From positions 62,001 through 126,000 of the forward strand of contig CALXWA010000002.1 in assembly GCA_944392275.1 (NCBI GenBank): 64,000 nucleotides of DNA, given 5' to 3'. The position numbers were made by a program, and so were the translations under genes. This document shows, piece by piece, positions 8,401 to 16,388 of the stretch. Source of the DNA: an uncultured Alphaproteobacteria bacterium (lineage in GTDB: Bacteria > Pseudomonadota > Alphaproteobacteria > RF32 > CAG-239). The stretch's first letter is position 1. Each line of letters starts with the position of its first letter. Under the pieces are notes generated by a model that was given only the letters and a program-made list of their open reading frames with translations, was not told the DNA's origin and ran no database searches.

Positions 8401-8490
8401 AAATTGTCATTCCAACCGTTTACATTTTGCAAAAAAATCAGTATACCCTTAACAAGAGTGTTTTTTTGTACGACGGCAGGATAAAAATCC

Positions 8491-10854
8491 ATGGAAAATG
8501 ATGAGACTTTAACTTTGGCGGATTTGCCTTTGAAAAAAGAGGCAACTATTTTATCAATTGATTGTGAGGATAAAGCTTTAAGACGGCATATTTTGGATAT
8601 GGGGCTTACTCCGGGAGTCAAAGTATCTTTGGTAAAAAAAGCTCCGATGGGAGATCCTTTGGAAATCAATTTAAGAGGTTATGACTTAACGCTGCGGAAA
8701 AATGATGCCGCTAAAATTAAAATTCATCAAATCCATAAAAAAAATCCTTTACCCCTCAAAAATCCTCCTTCTTTTGAAACAGAACATTCTAAAATCGGAG
8801 AAACGCAATCTTACTTGGATCGAAAAGATTTTGTCCTTGCTCCTGATGCTCCTCTACGTTTGGCTTTGGTCGGAAACCAAAATTGCGGAAAAACAACCTT
8901 ATTTAACCAACTGACCGGAGCTCATCAACATGTCGGGAATTTTCCGGGAGTCACTATTGACCGAACCGACGGAACCTTAAAAAAACATCCTTCCGTTACA
9001 ATAACGGATTTACCTGGAATTTACTCCCTTTCCCCTTACTCTCGTGAGGAGATTGTGACTCGCAATTTTATTTTACAAGAAAAGCCCGATGCCCTTATCA
9101 ATATTGTTGATGCCGGAAATATTGAACGAAACCTTTTCTTGACCATGCAGTTAATCGAACTGGATGTGCCTATGGTTATTGCCTTAAACATGATGGATGA
9201 GGTTAATAAAAACGGCGGGAATATTGATATTAACGGTTTGGAAGAAGCTTTGGGGGTTCCCGTGGTTCCGATTTCTGCCGTCAAAAATGAAGGGATTGCA
9301 GAACTGGTTGAACATGTGTTAAATGTTGCACGCTTTCAAGATCACCCGAAACGGATTGATTTTTGTGATGCCAAAAGCGATAAAGAAGGTTGTATTCACC
9401 GTTGCATTCACTCGATTACCCACTTGATTGAAGATCATGCCCAAAGAGCGAAGTTGCCACCCCGTTTTGCGGCAACCAAACTTATTGAAAATGATGCCTT
9501 GGTATTAAAGTCTCTTTGTTTGCAAAAGGAAGAACTGGATACTTGTTACAAAATTGTTGAAGGGATGGAAAAAGAGAGAGCTTTGGATAAAGAAGCCGCT
9601 TTAGCTGATATGCGTTTCTCTTTTATTGAAAAGTTATGCCTTGAACATGTTTTTAAGCCCCATGAGACAACCGGGCATCGGTTGACTATGGCTCTTGACC
9701 GTATCTTAACCGGAAAATACACGTCTTTGCCGGCTTTTGTCGCAATCATGGCTTTTATTTTTTATTTAACCTTTGGCTCTTTGGGACTCTTTTTGTCTGA
9801 TTTGATGGAACAGCTCATTTCTTTTATAACCGACAAAACTAACGAAGGTTTGATTGCTTACGGCCTCAACCCGGTTGTGCGGTCCTTAATTATTGACGGG
9901 GTATTTTCCGGAGTGGGAAGTGTTTTAAGCTTTTTACCGGTTATTGTGGTTTTGTTTTTCTTTTTATCTATTTTAGAAGATACCGGGTATATGGCTCGCG
10001 TTGCCTTTGTCATGGATAAGCTTTTGCGTAAAATCGGCCTTTCGGGCAGAAGTTTTGTCCCGATGTTGATTGGTTTTGGATGTTCGGTTCCGGCTATTAT
10101 GGCCGCCAGAACTCTCCCTTCAGAACGGGATCGCAAAATGACGATCTTGCTTGTTCCCTTTATGAGTTGTTCGGCAAAACTGCCTATTTATTTTTTATTT
10201 ACGGCAGCTTTCTTTAACCAAAATCAAGTTCTGGTCATATTAAGTTTGTATTTTATCGGCATTTTGGTCGGTCTTTGTTTTGCTCTATTTGTAAAAGCTT
10301 TCCTGTTTAAGGGACAGCCGGTGCCTTTTGTGATGGAATTACCAAATTATCGGCTCCCGAGTTTGTTAAACGTTTATCGTTTGATTTATGAAAAATCGAA
10401 AAATTTTGTAACAAAAGCTTTTACCATTATTTTTGCCGCCACCATTGTTATTTGGTTTTTACAATCTTTTGACAGTCGGTTAAATTTGGTTACAAATTCT
10501 TCGGAAAGTTTGTTAGCCGGAATCGGCAATCTTGTGGCCCCGTTGTTTGCTCCTTTAGGAATGAATGATTGGAGAATTTCGACCGCTTTCTTGACCGGTT
10601 TTATGGCTAAAGAAAGTGTTATCAGCACGTTAGGCGTTCTTTTAGGGGGTGATATTGCAAAATTACCGTTATTGTTTACACCACTCAGTGCTTTTGCCTT
10701 TTTGGTATTCTCTTTGTTGTATACGCCATGTGTTGCTGCAATTGCCACCGTTAAACGAGAACTAGGAACAAAATATGCCTTTGCCGTTGTGATTGTCCAA
10801 TGTGTTATTGCATGGAGCGTTGCTTTTCTGGTTTATTCTCTCGGGCGTTTGTAA
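8491..10854 (+). CDS. feoB: Ferrous iron transporter, FeoA-FeoB fusion
   Basis: 787 residues. Residues 1-80 form an SH3-like FeoA domain (LADLPLKKEATILSI...LRRHILDMGLTPGVKVSLVKKAPMGDPLEINLRGYDLTLRK). A linker follows, then the FeoB G-domain: G1 GNQNCGKTT (128-136), G2 around FPGVTIDRTDG, G3 DLPG (173-176), G4 NMMD. Next come a helical GDI-like domain and the polytopic permease with two Gate motifs (VFSGVGSVLSFLPVIVVLFFFLSILEDTGYMARVAF...LIGFGCSVPAIMAARTL). It imports Fe(II) across the inner membrane, mainly under low oxygen. FeoA-FeoB fusion replaces a separate feoA gene; feoC is absent. I see no clear Fur box in the 90-bp upstream gap. Confidence 0.95.
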   Translation: MENDETLTLADLPLKKEATILSIDCEDKALRRHILDMGLTPGVKVSLVKKAPMGDPLEINLRGYDLTLRKNDAAKIKIHQIHKKNPLPLKNPPSFETEHSKIGETQSYLDRKDFVLAPDAPLRLALVGNQNCGKTTLFNQLTGAHQHVGNFPGVTIDRTDGTLKKHPSVTITDLPGIYSLSPYSREEIVTRNFILQEKPDALINIVDAGNIERNLFLTMQLIELDVPMVIALNMMDEVNKNGGNIDINGLEEALGVPVVPISAVKNEGIAELVEHVLNVARFQDHPKRIDFCDAKSDKEGCIHRCIHSITHLIEDHAQRAKLPPRFAATKLIENDALVLKSLCLQKEELDTCYKIVEGMEKERALDKEAALADMRFSFIEKLCLEHVFKPHETTGHRLTMALDRILTGKYTSLPAFVAIMAFIFYLTFGSLGLFLSDLMEQLISFITDKTNEGLIAYGLNPVVRSLIIDGVFSGVGSVLSFLPVIVVLFFFLSILEDTGYMARVAFVMDKLLRKIGLSGRSFVPMLIGFGCSVPAIMAARTLPSERDRKMTILLVPFMSCSAKLPIYFLFTAAFFNQNQVLVILSLYFIGILVGLCFALFVKAFLFKGQPVPFVMELPNYRLPSLLNVYRLIYEKSKNFVTKAFTIIFAATIVIWFLQSFDSRLNLVTNSSESLLAGIGNLVAPLFAPLGMNDWRISTAFLTGFMAKESVISTLGVLLGGDIAKLPLLFTPLSAFAFLVFSLLYTPCVAAIATVKRELGTKYAFAVVIVQCVIAWSVAFLVYSLGRL

Positions 10855-10856
10855 CG

Positions 10857-11723
10857 TTATTTTTGCTTATTTTCAACCTTTGCCATCAATTTGGAATTTG
10901 CAAAATTAAATGTCTTGGGAGGATTAGGGTAAAATTCGGCTACTTTTTTGCCATAACCAAACCACGAAAGTTTGGCAACCTTTTCGGCATCCGGAGTAGC
11001 GGTGCAAACTTCTTTAACATAATCCAATGTTGCTTTATCAAATTTAGGTCGGCGGTTGATGGTTAATTTGCTGGCCTTTACGGCACCATAAGAACAGACA
11101 TAAAGGTTTGAAACATCCATTAAACCCTTATATACGGCCAATTCCATATATCGACGAACGGCCAATTCGTTACGGTACTTTTTCCCGGCAAAGCAATATT
11201 TTAAAAAATTGCGGGAGATGGCTTCTGTGTCATTGCTATTGATGGCTCGGGCTAAAGCCGTCGGCCGCCCGTTAACCTCTAAAACCTTTGGCCCGCAGTT
11301 ATATATCAAACTGGTAAGTGCCGCTCTTTCTGCCGTTTTTAAGGACCTTTTGATTTGACGATTGATGACGGGATTGGTTTCTTGTTTGAGGTGTTCTTGA
11401 ACATACTGGCTTATTTTTTCTGGTGTGTCGGCTTTATCTTTCGATGTTACTTTACGACCATCCGGACGCTTGGTATTTCCTATTCCAACGGTCCAAACCC
11501 CGACACAATCTTGATATGCTTCTTTTGAGCATCCTTCAAAAAAAACAAGTAATTGTATTGTTTTAGCATCAAGCTCCGATAGGGTTTCTTTGGGAGTATT
11601 TTTGATTTCGGTTTTATTTTTGGAATTGCCTTCTTCAAGAGAGGAATCTTGATTTTTAGCACTTCCGGTTACTCCGTGTGCTGCCAACAAACCACTTAAC
11701 ACCAACAATTTTGCGTTTACCAT
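10857..11723 (-). CDS. Secreted GH24 (T4-type) lysozyme
   Basis: 288 residues. N-terminal signal-like segment (AKLLVLSGLLAAHGVTG), a Ser/Lys/Asn-rich linker, then a GH24 muramidase domain from about residue 53. The catalytic triad is visible as E63, D72 and T78 (FFEG...YQDCVGVWTVGIG), with the same 9 and 6 spacing as E11-D20-T26 of T4 lysozyme. NCG (near residue 143) and the ALARAIN/YCFAGKKYRNELAVRR motifs are also family-typical. It cleaves the MurNAc-GlcNAc bond of peptidoglycan. There are no holin, spanin or phage structural genes nearby. I favour a domesticated or own-wall enzyme over a prophage remnant. It has a C-terminal extension of about 100 residues of unknown role. Confidence 0.85.
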   Translation of the reverse strand: MVNAKLLVLSGLLAAHGVTGSAKNQDSSLEEGNSKNKTEIKNTPKETLSELDAKTIQLLVFFEGCSKEAYQDCVGVWTVGIGNTKRPDGRKVTSKDKADTPEKISQYVQEHLKQETNPVINRQIKRSLKTAERAALTSLIYNCGPKVLEVNGRPTALARAINSNDTEAISRNFLKYCFAGKKYRNELAVRRYMELAVYKGLMDVSNLYVCSYGAVKASKLTINRRPKFDKATLDYVKEVCTATPDAEKVAKLSWFGYGKKVAEFYPNPPKTFNFANSKLMAKVENKQK

Positions 11724-11778
11724 TTTTGTTCCCCTTTTTGTTTTTTATTGTAACATCGAATCCGTTTCTTGTAAAATG

Positions 11779-11814
11779 AAAAAGAGCTCGCCTCTTGTGA
11801 GACAAGCTCTTTTA
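11779..11814 (-). terminator. Terminator of the nitroreductase-like gene
   Basis: Stem AAAGAGCT/AGCTCTTT with an inner CCTC/GAG pairing; in the minus direction it ends in a T run, 15 nt after the stop of the gene at 11829. Confidence 0.7.
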
Positions 11815-11828
11815 TCCTCTCTTGAACC

Positions 11829-12428
11829 TTAATTGTTTGGCCACCCGAGTGCTTGGCTGACAAGAACCTCCTCTTCTTTAAGATTTAGGGCTTTTGCCAC
11901 GCCTTTTTTGTCAAAATAACCTCGAACTACATTGTTTAAGCCCCGAGAGGCGGCATATAATCCGACATTTTGATAGGCCGATCCGGCATGCATCGGAGAA
12001 TTTTTAGCATCTGTTCCGACATAGAGCAAATTTAACGGAACATTTTTCATATAATCTTGTTGGTTAAAGAAGGGACGAAGATCTTCTTTGCTTACTTGTG
12101 TTAGGGTATTTTCTTTTCCATCATACAACCAAGCACCATCCGCCTTAATCACATAAACTTCTAAATTCTGTTTGTTCATTGAGGTTGGAATGGTTCTCTT
12201 TCCATCATGAGAAACACCCCAGGCACAATAGAGAATCTCACTCAAAACTTGATTATCTATTTCTTTAAGGCCAAAGCTCCGTTCCGTATGACGATTGTCA
12301 ATCGCTTCCATTAACGGCATTCCTCCCGTCATATTTGGTTGAGGGAGTTTTATTACCGAATCGTTTGCCAACGCGTTTAGGTTTATACCAAACATTGCCA
12401 AACTGACCATCCATAACAGTTTTTTCAT
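11829..12428 (-). CDS. Secreted nitroreductase-like protein
   Basis: 199 residues from the ATG at 12428, chosen because GGAG lies at the right distance; a further in-frame ATG at 12443 lacks one. The first 22 residues are a signal peptide (KKLLWMVSLAMFGINLNALAN). The mature part has the short nitroreductase/SagB-type fold signature: IDNRHTERSFGLKEIDNQVLSEILYCAWGVS (FMN phosphate and ring contacts), HAGSAYQNVGLYAASRGLNNVVRGYFD and the C-terminal QALGWP. Cytoplasmic relatives are FMN flavoproteins that reduce nitro groups or quinones or oxidise thiazolines. Export is unusual for a protein binding FMN non-covalently; see findings. The substrate is unknown. Confidence 0.8.
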   Translation of the reverse strand: MKKLLWMVSLAMFGINLNALANDSVIKLPQPNMTGGMPLMEAIDNRHTERSFGLKEIDNQVLSEILYCAWGVSHDGKRTIPTSMNKQNLEVYVIKADGAWLYDGKENTLTQVSKEDLRPFFNQQDYMKNVPLNLLYVGTDAKNSPMHAGSAYQNVGLYAASRGLNNVVRGYFDKKGVAKALNLKEEEVLVSQALGWPNN

Positions 12429-12603
12429 GATTTCTCCTTTCATTTTGCATTTTAGTTCTTATCTATTTAGATATAAAACCCATTAACATCTTATTAATTT
12501 TATTATGCTATATTGATTATGATTAGGGGATTTTGTTCTCTCTTGATTTTTTTATTATTTTATGGTAGATGTGTTTTTGATTTGGAGCTATGGATTTCAG
12601 ATA

Positions 12604-12963
12604 ATGATAATTGATAGTAATAATAAAAAACAAAAAACGATATTAACCAATAAGTGTTTTTATCAGACAACCGCACAGATAATGCGTGATTTTGAAGAAA
12701 AAGGGTACGCAAATTCTGCTGACGAAACCGCTAAAGTTATTGCGGCCTATCATGATATTGTCAAAAAGAAAACCAAAAATAACTTCAATGCCGATTATAA
12801 TGCCGCTTTTCAAAAAATTGACTTAGCTATTCAAGGTTTGGCGAATAAAGTCTTTTATGATTGTGATAAGAAAAGTTTGGATTACGCTTATCACTCCTTT
12901 GAAGAATTTGACCATATCGGTGCGATTGTTACACGCCAACGCACGAAAAAAGGTACGCTTTAG
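12604..12963 (+). CDS. Small hypothetical helical protein
   Basis: 119 residues from the ATG at 12604; the ORF is open upstream to 12562, so the start is uncertain (weak GGAG about 17 nt before). It is polar, probably mostly alpha-helical, with no signal peptide, membrane segment or motif I recognise (YQTTAQIMRDFEEKGYANSADETAKVIAAYHDIVKKK). Base and codon use match the neighbours, so it looks like a real resident gene of a lineage-specific family. It is monocistronic, upstream of gpsA on the same strand. Confidence 0.55.
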   Translation: MIIDSNNKKQKTILTNKCFYQTTAQIMRDFEEKGYANSADETAKVIAAYHDIVKKKTKNNFNADYNAAFQKIDLAIQGLANKVFYDCDKKSLDYAYHSFEEFDHIGAIVTRQRTKKGTL

Positions 12964-13066
12964 TTTTTAATTTTTCCTTTGTGAGTCTTGTTGCAATATC
13001 TGTTGCAAGGATGCTTTTTTTATAATACAAATAGGTTATTCTAAGTAACTTTTGTAGGGTTGTATT

Positions 13067-14044
13067 ATGAAAAAAATGTCTTTAATTGGCTGCGGCCGTT
13101 GGGGTACCTTCCTTGGTTGGTATGCTGCAAATTATTGCGGGTTTGATGTTGATATGTATGATATTCCGACATCTCCAAACTTTATTGAACTTCGGGATAC
13201 TCGTAAAAATCCTTATCTTTCCATTACAGACAACATGCATTTGCATGATAATTTAGCTAAGGTTTTAGAAAATGACACAATTATCGTTTCAATCGGTTGT
13301 CAATATTTTCGCGGCCTGTGCAAAGAGTTAAGTGCCTATGATTTGACCGGAAAGACTTTTCTTTTGGCCATGAAAGGTTTGGAAGAACCCAGCGCTAAAA
13401 TTATGTTTGACGTGATGCGGGAAGAAATTAAGCAAAATATTCATATTGCGGTTTTGGCCGGACCGGGGCATGTTCAAGATTATATGAAAAAAGTCCCTTC
13501 TTGTGCCGTTATTGATTCGGATGAAGATGCTGTTAAAGACCGGCTTATCAAAACGCTGCAAAGCGATTTAATCCGTTTTTATTATGGGTCCGATTTAATC
13601 GGTAACCAAATTGGGGCCGCTTTGAAAAATGTTATTGGGCTTGCGGCTGGCATTTTGGACGGCCTCGAGTGGTATGGATTGAAAGGAGCTTTAATGGCTA
13701 GAGCTCCGATTGAAGTCGGTCGCTTTATTAAACATTTTGGCGGAAATCCCCATACGGCATATGGTTTGGCTCATTTAGGCGATTATGAGGCAACTCTTTT
13801 TTCAAAACATAGCCATAACCGTACCTTTGGTGAAAAATTTGCTCGCGGGGAGGATTTTGGAAAATTGGCAGAAGGTGTTCCTACCTTAAAAGCCGTTAAA
13901 ATCATTGCGGACCGAGAAGGAATTGATATGCCGATTTGTCAGGCTCTTTATAAAGTTATTTATGAAAAAGCCGACATCAAAAAAACAATCCGAGAGATTT
14001 TTGACCGTGATTTGAAGCGGGAATTTGAGTTGTTACCGGAATAA
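13067..14044 (+). CDS. gpsA: NAD(P)-dependent glycerol-3-phosphate dehydrogenase
   Basis: 325 residues. Rossmann GxGxxG as LIGCGRWGTFLG at the N-terminus; MKGLEEP and VLAGPGHVQDYMKKVPSCAVI match the GpsA core; GAALKNVIGLAAGILDGLEWYG carries the catalytic Lys region, and the C-terminal domain has HLGDYEATLFSKHSHNRTFGEKFARG. It reduces dihydroxyacetone phosphate to sn-glycerol-3-phosphate for phospholipid synthesis in the cytoplasm. The sequence is rather divergent (AGPGH instead of the common SGPSF), so a related sugar-phosphate dehydrogenase is the alternative. Monocistronic. Confidence 0.82.
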   Translation: MKKMSLIGCGRWGTFLGWYAANYCGFDVDMYDIPTSPNFIELRDTRKNPYLSITDNMHLHDNLAKVLENDTIIVSIGCQYFRGLCKELSAYDLTGKTFLLAMKGLEEPSAKIMFDVMREEIKQNIHIAVLAGPGHVQDYMKKVPSCAVIDSDEDAVKDRLIKTLQSDLIRFYYGSDLIGNQIGAALKNVIGLAAGILDGLEWYGLKGALMARAPIEVGRFIKHFGGNPHTAYGLAHLGDYEATLFSKHSHNRTFGEKFARGEDFGKLAEGVPTLKAVKIIADREGIDMPICQALYKVIYEKADIKKTIREIFDRDLKREFELLPE

Positions 14045-14048
14045 AGTT

Positions 14049-14073
14049 AAGCCCTCAATCGAGGGCTTTTTTA
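14049..14073. terminator. Bidirectional terminator gpsA / histidine phosphatase
   Basis: Hairpin AAGCCCTC-AATC-GAGGGCTT with T run, between two convergent genes. Confidence 0.8.
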
Positions 14074-14643
14074 TTCTTTCAGAAACCACTTCCCATCGGC
14101 AAAACAAATATGGAACAGGGCCGTGTTTTGCATTTGATGGGGAGGATAACCAAATTTGTAGAGCAAATAGCGGATAGAACTACCATGTGATGATATGCCT
14201 ATTGTTTGATATGGAGCGAGCAAAAGTTTTTCTAAAACCGAAAACATACGTTGTTGCATCTCAAGCTTGCTTTCTCCTCCGGGAAAACGAAGGTTCATGT
14301 CATCTTGCGGAGCATACCATTGAGAAAAAATATCGGCATATTGTTGAGCAATATCCTTTTTAAGCATTCCTTCTGCTTTACCAAAACAGCCTTCGCGTAA
14401 ATCCGGAATAACATCAACCCCGATTTTTAGTCGGTCGGCAACAATTTGAGCCGTTTGCAGAGCTCTTTTTAAATTACTGGAATAAATATGTTCAATGCCT
14501 TTTCCTTCCAAGTGTTTTGCCAGTTCTTGAGCTTGAAGAATCCCGGTTTGGTTCAGCGGAATGTCTATTCCACAGCCTTGCCATCTTTTTTCTTTATTAT
14601 AATCGGTTTCCCCATGGCGGAAAATATAAAAATCTTTATGCAT
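14071..14643 (-). CDS. Histidine phosphatase superfamily protein
   Basis: 190 residues. N-terminal RHGETDYN (catalytic phospho-His motif), SNLKRALQTAQIVA, LREGCFGKAEG with the proton-donor Glu, and the C-terminal SSHGSSIRYLLYKFG second His. This is the phosphoglycerate mutase-like (GpmB/CobC/PhoE) branch; its activity may be alpha-ribazole phosphatase, phosphosugar phosphatase or other. Its start codon overlaps the end of the GNAT gene by 8 nt, so the two are probably translationally coupled in a murI-GNAT-phosphatase operon. Confidence 0.85.
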   Translation of the reverse strand: MHKDFYIFRHGETDYNKEKRWQGCGIDIPLNQTGILQAQELAKHLEGKGIEHIYSSNLKRALQTAQIVADRLKIGVDVIPDLREGCFGKAEGMLKKDIAQQYADIFSQWYAPQDDMNLRFPGGESKLEMQQRMFSVLEKLLLAPYQTIGISSHGSSIRYLLYKFGYPPHQMQNTALFHICFADGKWFLKE

Positions 14644-15154
14644 TTAGATCAATCCAATAAAAACATTCCTTATGACCGTTTAGCGGAACAATTTTTTCCA
14701 GTTTCCCGCCATTATATTCGCAGACTTTGCGTGAACGAATATTATAATCACGAATCGTCAGCAAAGCCTTTGCTACTCCTTGTTGGCGGGCATAAGTCAA
14801 GACTTCTGCCAAAATCTGATTACCAAATTTTTGGCCTCGTGCCGAAGGTCTTATTCCATAACCAATATGTCCTCCATATTGACGTAGAAAATCATTTAAA
14901 TAGTGGCGGAACTTTGCAACACCAACCGGCTGATTATCGGCAAATAACACATAATAAGTTGATGGGACATAACCTTCCGGTAAGTCTTTTCCCTGACTAT
15001 GAGCTACCACCCTCTGGCAAAATGTAGCAAATTCTTCTTTAGAAAGACCGTGAGCCGGGTTTTCGAATCCATCTTCTCCAGCCGGAATTTCTTGAAACAT
15101 TTGATAGATTTCATCATCTTCTTTTGTGTTAAGAGGCCGTAATGTAATTTGCAT
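14636..15154 (-). CDS. GNAT-family N-acetyltransferase
   Basis: 172 residues with the GNAT core: substrate strand YYVLFADNQPVGVAKFRHYLND, then the acetyl-CoA pyrophosphate loop in IRPSARGQKFGNQILAEVLTYARQQG (R/Q-x-x-G-x-G/A type) and the terminal VPLNGHKECFYWIDL. It resembles the YedL/SatA-like small-molecule acetyltransferases; the substrate is unknown. It starts 5 nt after the murI stop. Confidence 0.85.
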   Translation of the reverse strand: MQITLRPLNTKEDDEIYQMFQEIPAGEDGFENPAHGLSKEEFATFCQRVVAHSQGKDLPEGYVPSTYYVLFADNQPVGVAKFRHYLNDFLRQYGGHIGYGIRPSARGQKFGNQILAEVLTYARQQGVAKALLTIRDYNIRSRKVCEYNGGKLEKIVPLNGHKECFYWIDLNA

Positions 15155-15159
15155 ATTAG

Positions 15160-15945
15160 CTACTCCTTTTTTGTTATGTTAATTCCCGGAAATAAACTTT
15201 CTGCAACCTGGCGGTAATGTTCATTTAGCTCACTAACCTCAAATTGGTATTGTGCGTTTCGGCTTAAGGTTATATCAATTTCAACATGACGTGTTAAATA
15301 GTCTTGAAGTTTTTCGCCCATAAATTCATCTTGTGATATAACCCGGACCGATGGCGGTAAGATTTGTCGAAAATATGTTTTTAACAACGGATAATGCGTA
15401 CACCCCAAAATTAAACTGTCAATTTCCTTAAACTGTTTTACATATTCGGAAGCCAAATTTTGAGCTTTGGTGAAATTATTATCCTCTAAGGCCGGAACAA
15501 GCTCCGGAGCTGCAAGCTCTTGGACCTCAAGTTTGGGATTTAGTTTATGTAATTCTGTTGTATAGATTTGGGAACGGACCGTCGCCATCGTGGCGATGAC
15601 CCCAATTTTTTGAGCATTAAACAACGTTGCTTCTTCTACGGTTGGAATGACGACACCCAAGACTTTAACATCCGGAGCATATTGCGGAATAAAACGTTGT
15701 TGCAAGTAGCGAAGCGTTATTGAAGTTGCCGTGTTACAAGCAATAATGATTAAAGCACATTTTTGCGAGATAAGATATTTTACCGCATCTAACGTGTAGG
15801 CCAAAATTTGTCCGGATGTTTTATCTCCGTAAGGAAGATTTTTGGTATCGCCATAATAAATATAATCGTATTCCGGAAGTTGACGAATAAAGGCTCTGGT
15901 AATTACCAATCCCCCTAGACCGGAATCAAATATCCCTATTTTCAT
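15160..15945 (-). CDS. murI: Glutamate racemase
   Basis: 261 residues. MKIGIFDSGLGGLVITRAF (first catalytic region), YYGDTKNLPYGDK, IIACNTATSITLRYL with the first catalytic Cys, and LILGCTHYPLLKTYF with the second catalytic Cys. Full length for MurI. It interconverts L- and D-glutamate for peptidoglycan stem peptides in the cytoplasm. First gene of the murI-GNAT-histidine phosphatase operon. Confidence 0.95.
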   Translation of the reverse strand: MKIGIFDSGLGGLVITRAFIRQLPEYDYIYYGDTKNLPYGDKTSGQILAYTLDAVKYLISQKCALIIIACNTATSITLRYLQQRFIPQYAPDVKVLGVVIPTVEEATLFNAQKIGVIATMATVRSQIYTTELHKLNPKLEVQELAAPELVPALEDNNFTKAQNLASEYVKQFKEIDSLILGCTHYPLLKTYFRQILPPSVRVISQDEFMGEKLQDYLTRHVEIDITLSRNAQYQFEVSELNEHYRQVAESLFPGINITKKE

Positions 15946-16042
15946 GTTCTTTTACTCTTATTATCTTTTGGAAAGGATAATAAGATTTTCCTTTTTCTTT
16001 GGCAACTCTATTTCTGAGTTCATCCGCAAAAATTCACCCATA

Positions 16043-16071
16043 AAAAAAGCCCTCATTAAGAGAGCTTTTTT
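16043..16071 (-). terminator. Original tRNA-Val terminator, now separated from its gene
   Basis: Hairpin AAAAAAGC-CTC/GAG-GCTTTTTT with a T run in the minus direction, directly beyond the CCA end of the displaced tRNA-Val 3' half. Its position suggests it was the terminator of tRNA-Val before the element integrated. Confidence 0.6.
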
Positions 16072-16090
16072 ATGGTGGGTGTGGCTGGGA

Positions 16091-16202
16091 GGGATATTCC
16101 CAAACTCTCGTTTGGGCCCCTTTCGTCTCGTAAGCCTCTGCTTCCGGAAAAATCTAAGCTTTCGCTAAAGATTTTTCCAGAGCATTCGCCAACTATCGAC
16201 TC
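16091..16202. repeat. 112-bp hairpin-rich insertion inside the tRNA remnant
   Basis: Sits exactly between the two tRNA-Val-matching blocks. It contains GGGATATTCCC (16091-16101), then CCCAAAC-TCTC-GTTTGGG (16099-16116), then a 10-bp stem GGAAAAATCT/AGATTTTTCC (16146 to about 16178) around AGC-TTTC-GCT. The dense palindromes suggest a small repetitive palindromic element or structured RNA. I see no second copy in the window. A 74-codon ORF crosses it but has no support. Confidence 0.55.
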
Positions 16203-16232
16203 CGAACCAGCGACCCCTACGATGTCAACGTA
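16203..16232. repeat. attL core repeat
   Basis: 30-bp direct repeat of 24102-24131, spanning the tRNA-Val anticodon stem-loop and adjoining T-arm strand. Left boundary of the integrated element; strand exchange must have occurred inside it. Confidence 0.8.
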
Positions 16233-16306
16233 AATCTCATGAATTTCCTATTATTTTCTTGATTGCTCTTATATATTATAATTACTTATTTTTCAATAAC
16301 TTTATA

Positions 16307-16335
16307 TTGACTTATGTTTTCTTAATAATTATCTT
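16307..16335 (+). promoter_or_regulatory. Putative integrase promoter
   Basis: TTGACT (16307-16312), 17-bp spacer, TATCTT (16330-16335), ending 53 bp before the integrase start. The rest of the 15946-16388 gap holds the tRNA remnant, its insertion and the arm-site repeat. Confidence 0.55.
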
Positions 16336-16359
16336 AAATGAATAAATTTACTAAAATTA

Positions 16360-16379
16360 GTTACCTATATGTTACCTAA
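16360..16379 (+). repeat. Double GTTACCTA site, left end (possible integrase arm site)
   Basis: GTTACCTATATGTTACCTAA: two GTTACCTA units 11 bp apart, one helical turn. It matches 24017-24036 at 19 of 20 positions in the same orientation. Placement just inside both ends fits arm-type binding sites of a lambda-like integrase. It also spans the region just before the integrase start, so it could autoregulate int. Confidence 0.6.
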
Positions 16380-16388
16380 GAGAGAAAT

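Larger units (their letters stand above)
16073..16232 (-). pseudogene. Displaced 3' half of tRNA-Val, interrupted (attL side)
   Basis: On the minus strand this reads as the anticodon stem-loop and T-arm of tRNA-Val(GAC) (16203-16232, identical over 30 nt to 24102-24131), then 112 nt of unrelated sequence, then the remaining T-stem, acceptor strand, discriminator A and CCA (16073-16090, identical over 18 nt to 24083-24100). It has no 5' half, so it is a non-functional remnant made by site-specific integration into the tRNA gene, later or concurrently broken in the T-loop. Confidence 0.8.

Noticed and set aside
10857..11723. Prophage remnant around the GH24 lysozyme
   Set aside because: Flanked by feoB and ordinary chromosomal genes on both sides; no other phage genes or att repeats seen.
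15944..16168. 74-codon ORF covering the tRNA-Val remnant and its insertion
   Set aside because: It is a read-through of terminator, tRNA fragment and palindromic DNA with no ribosome site.
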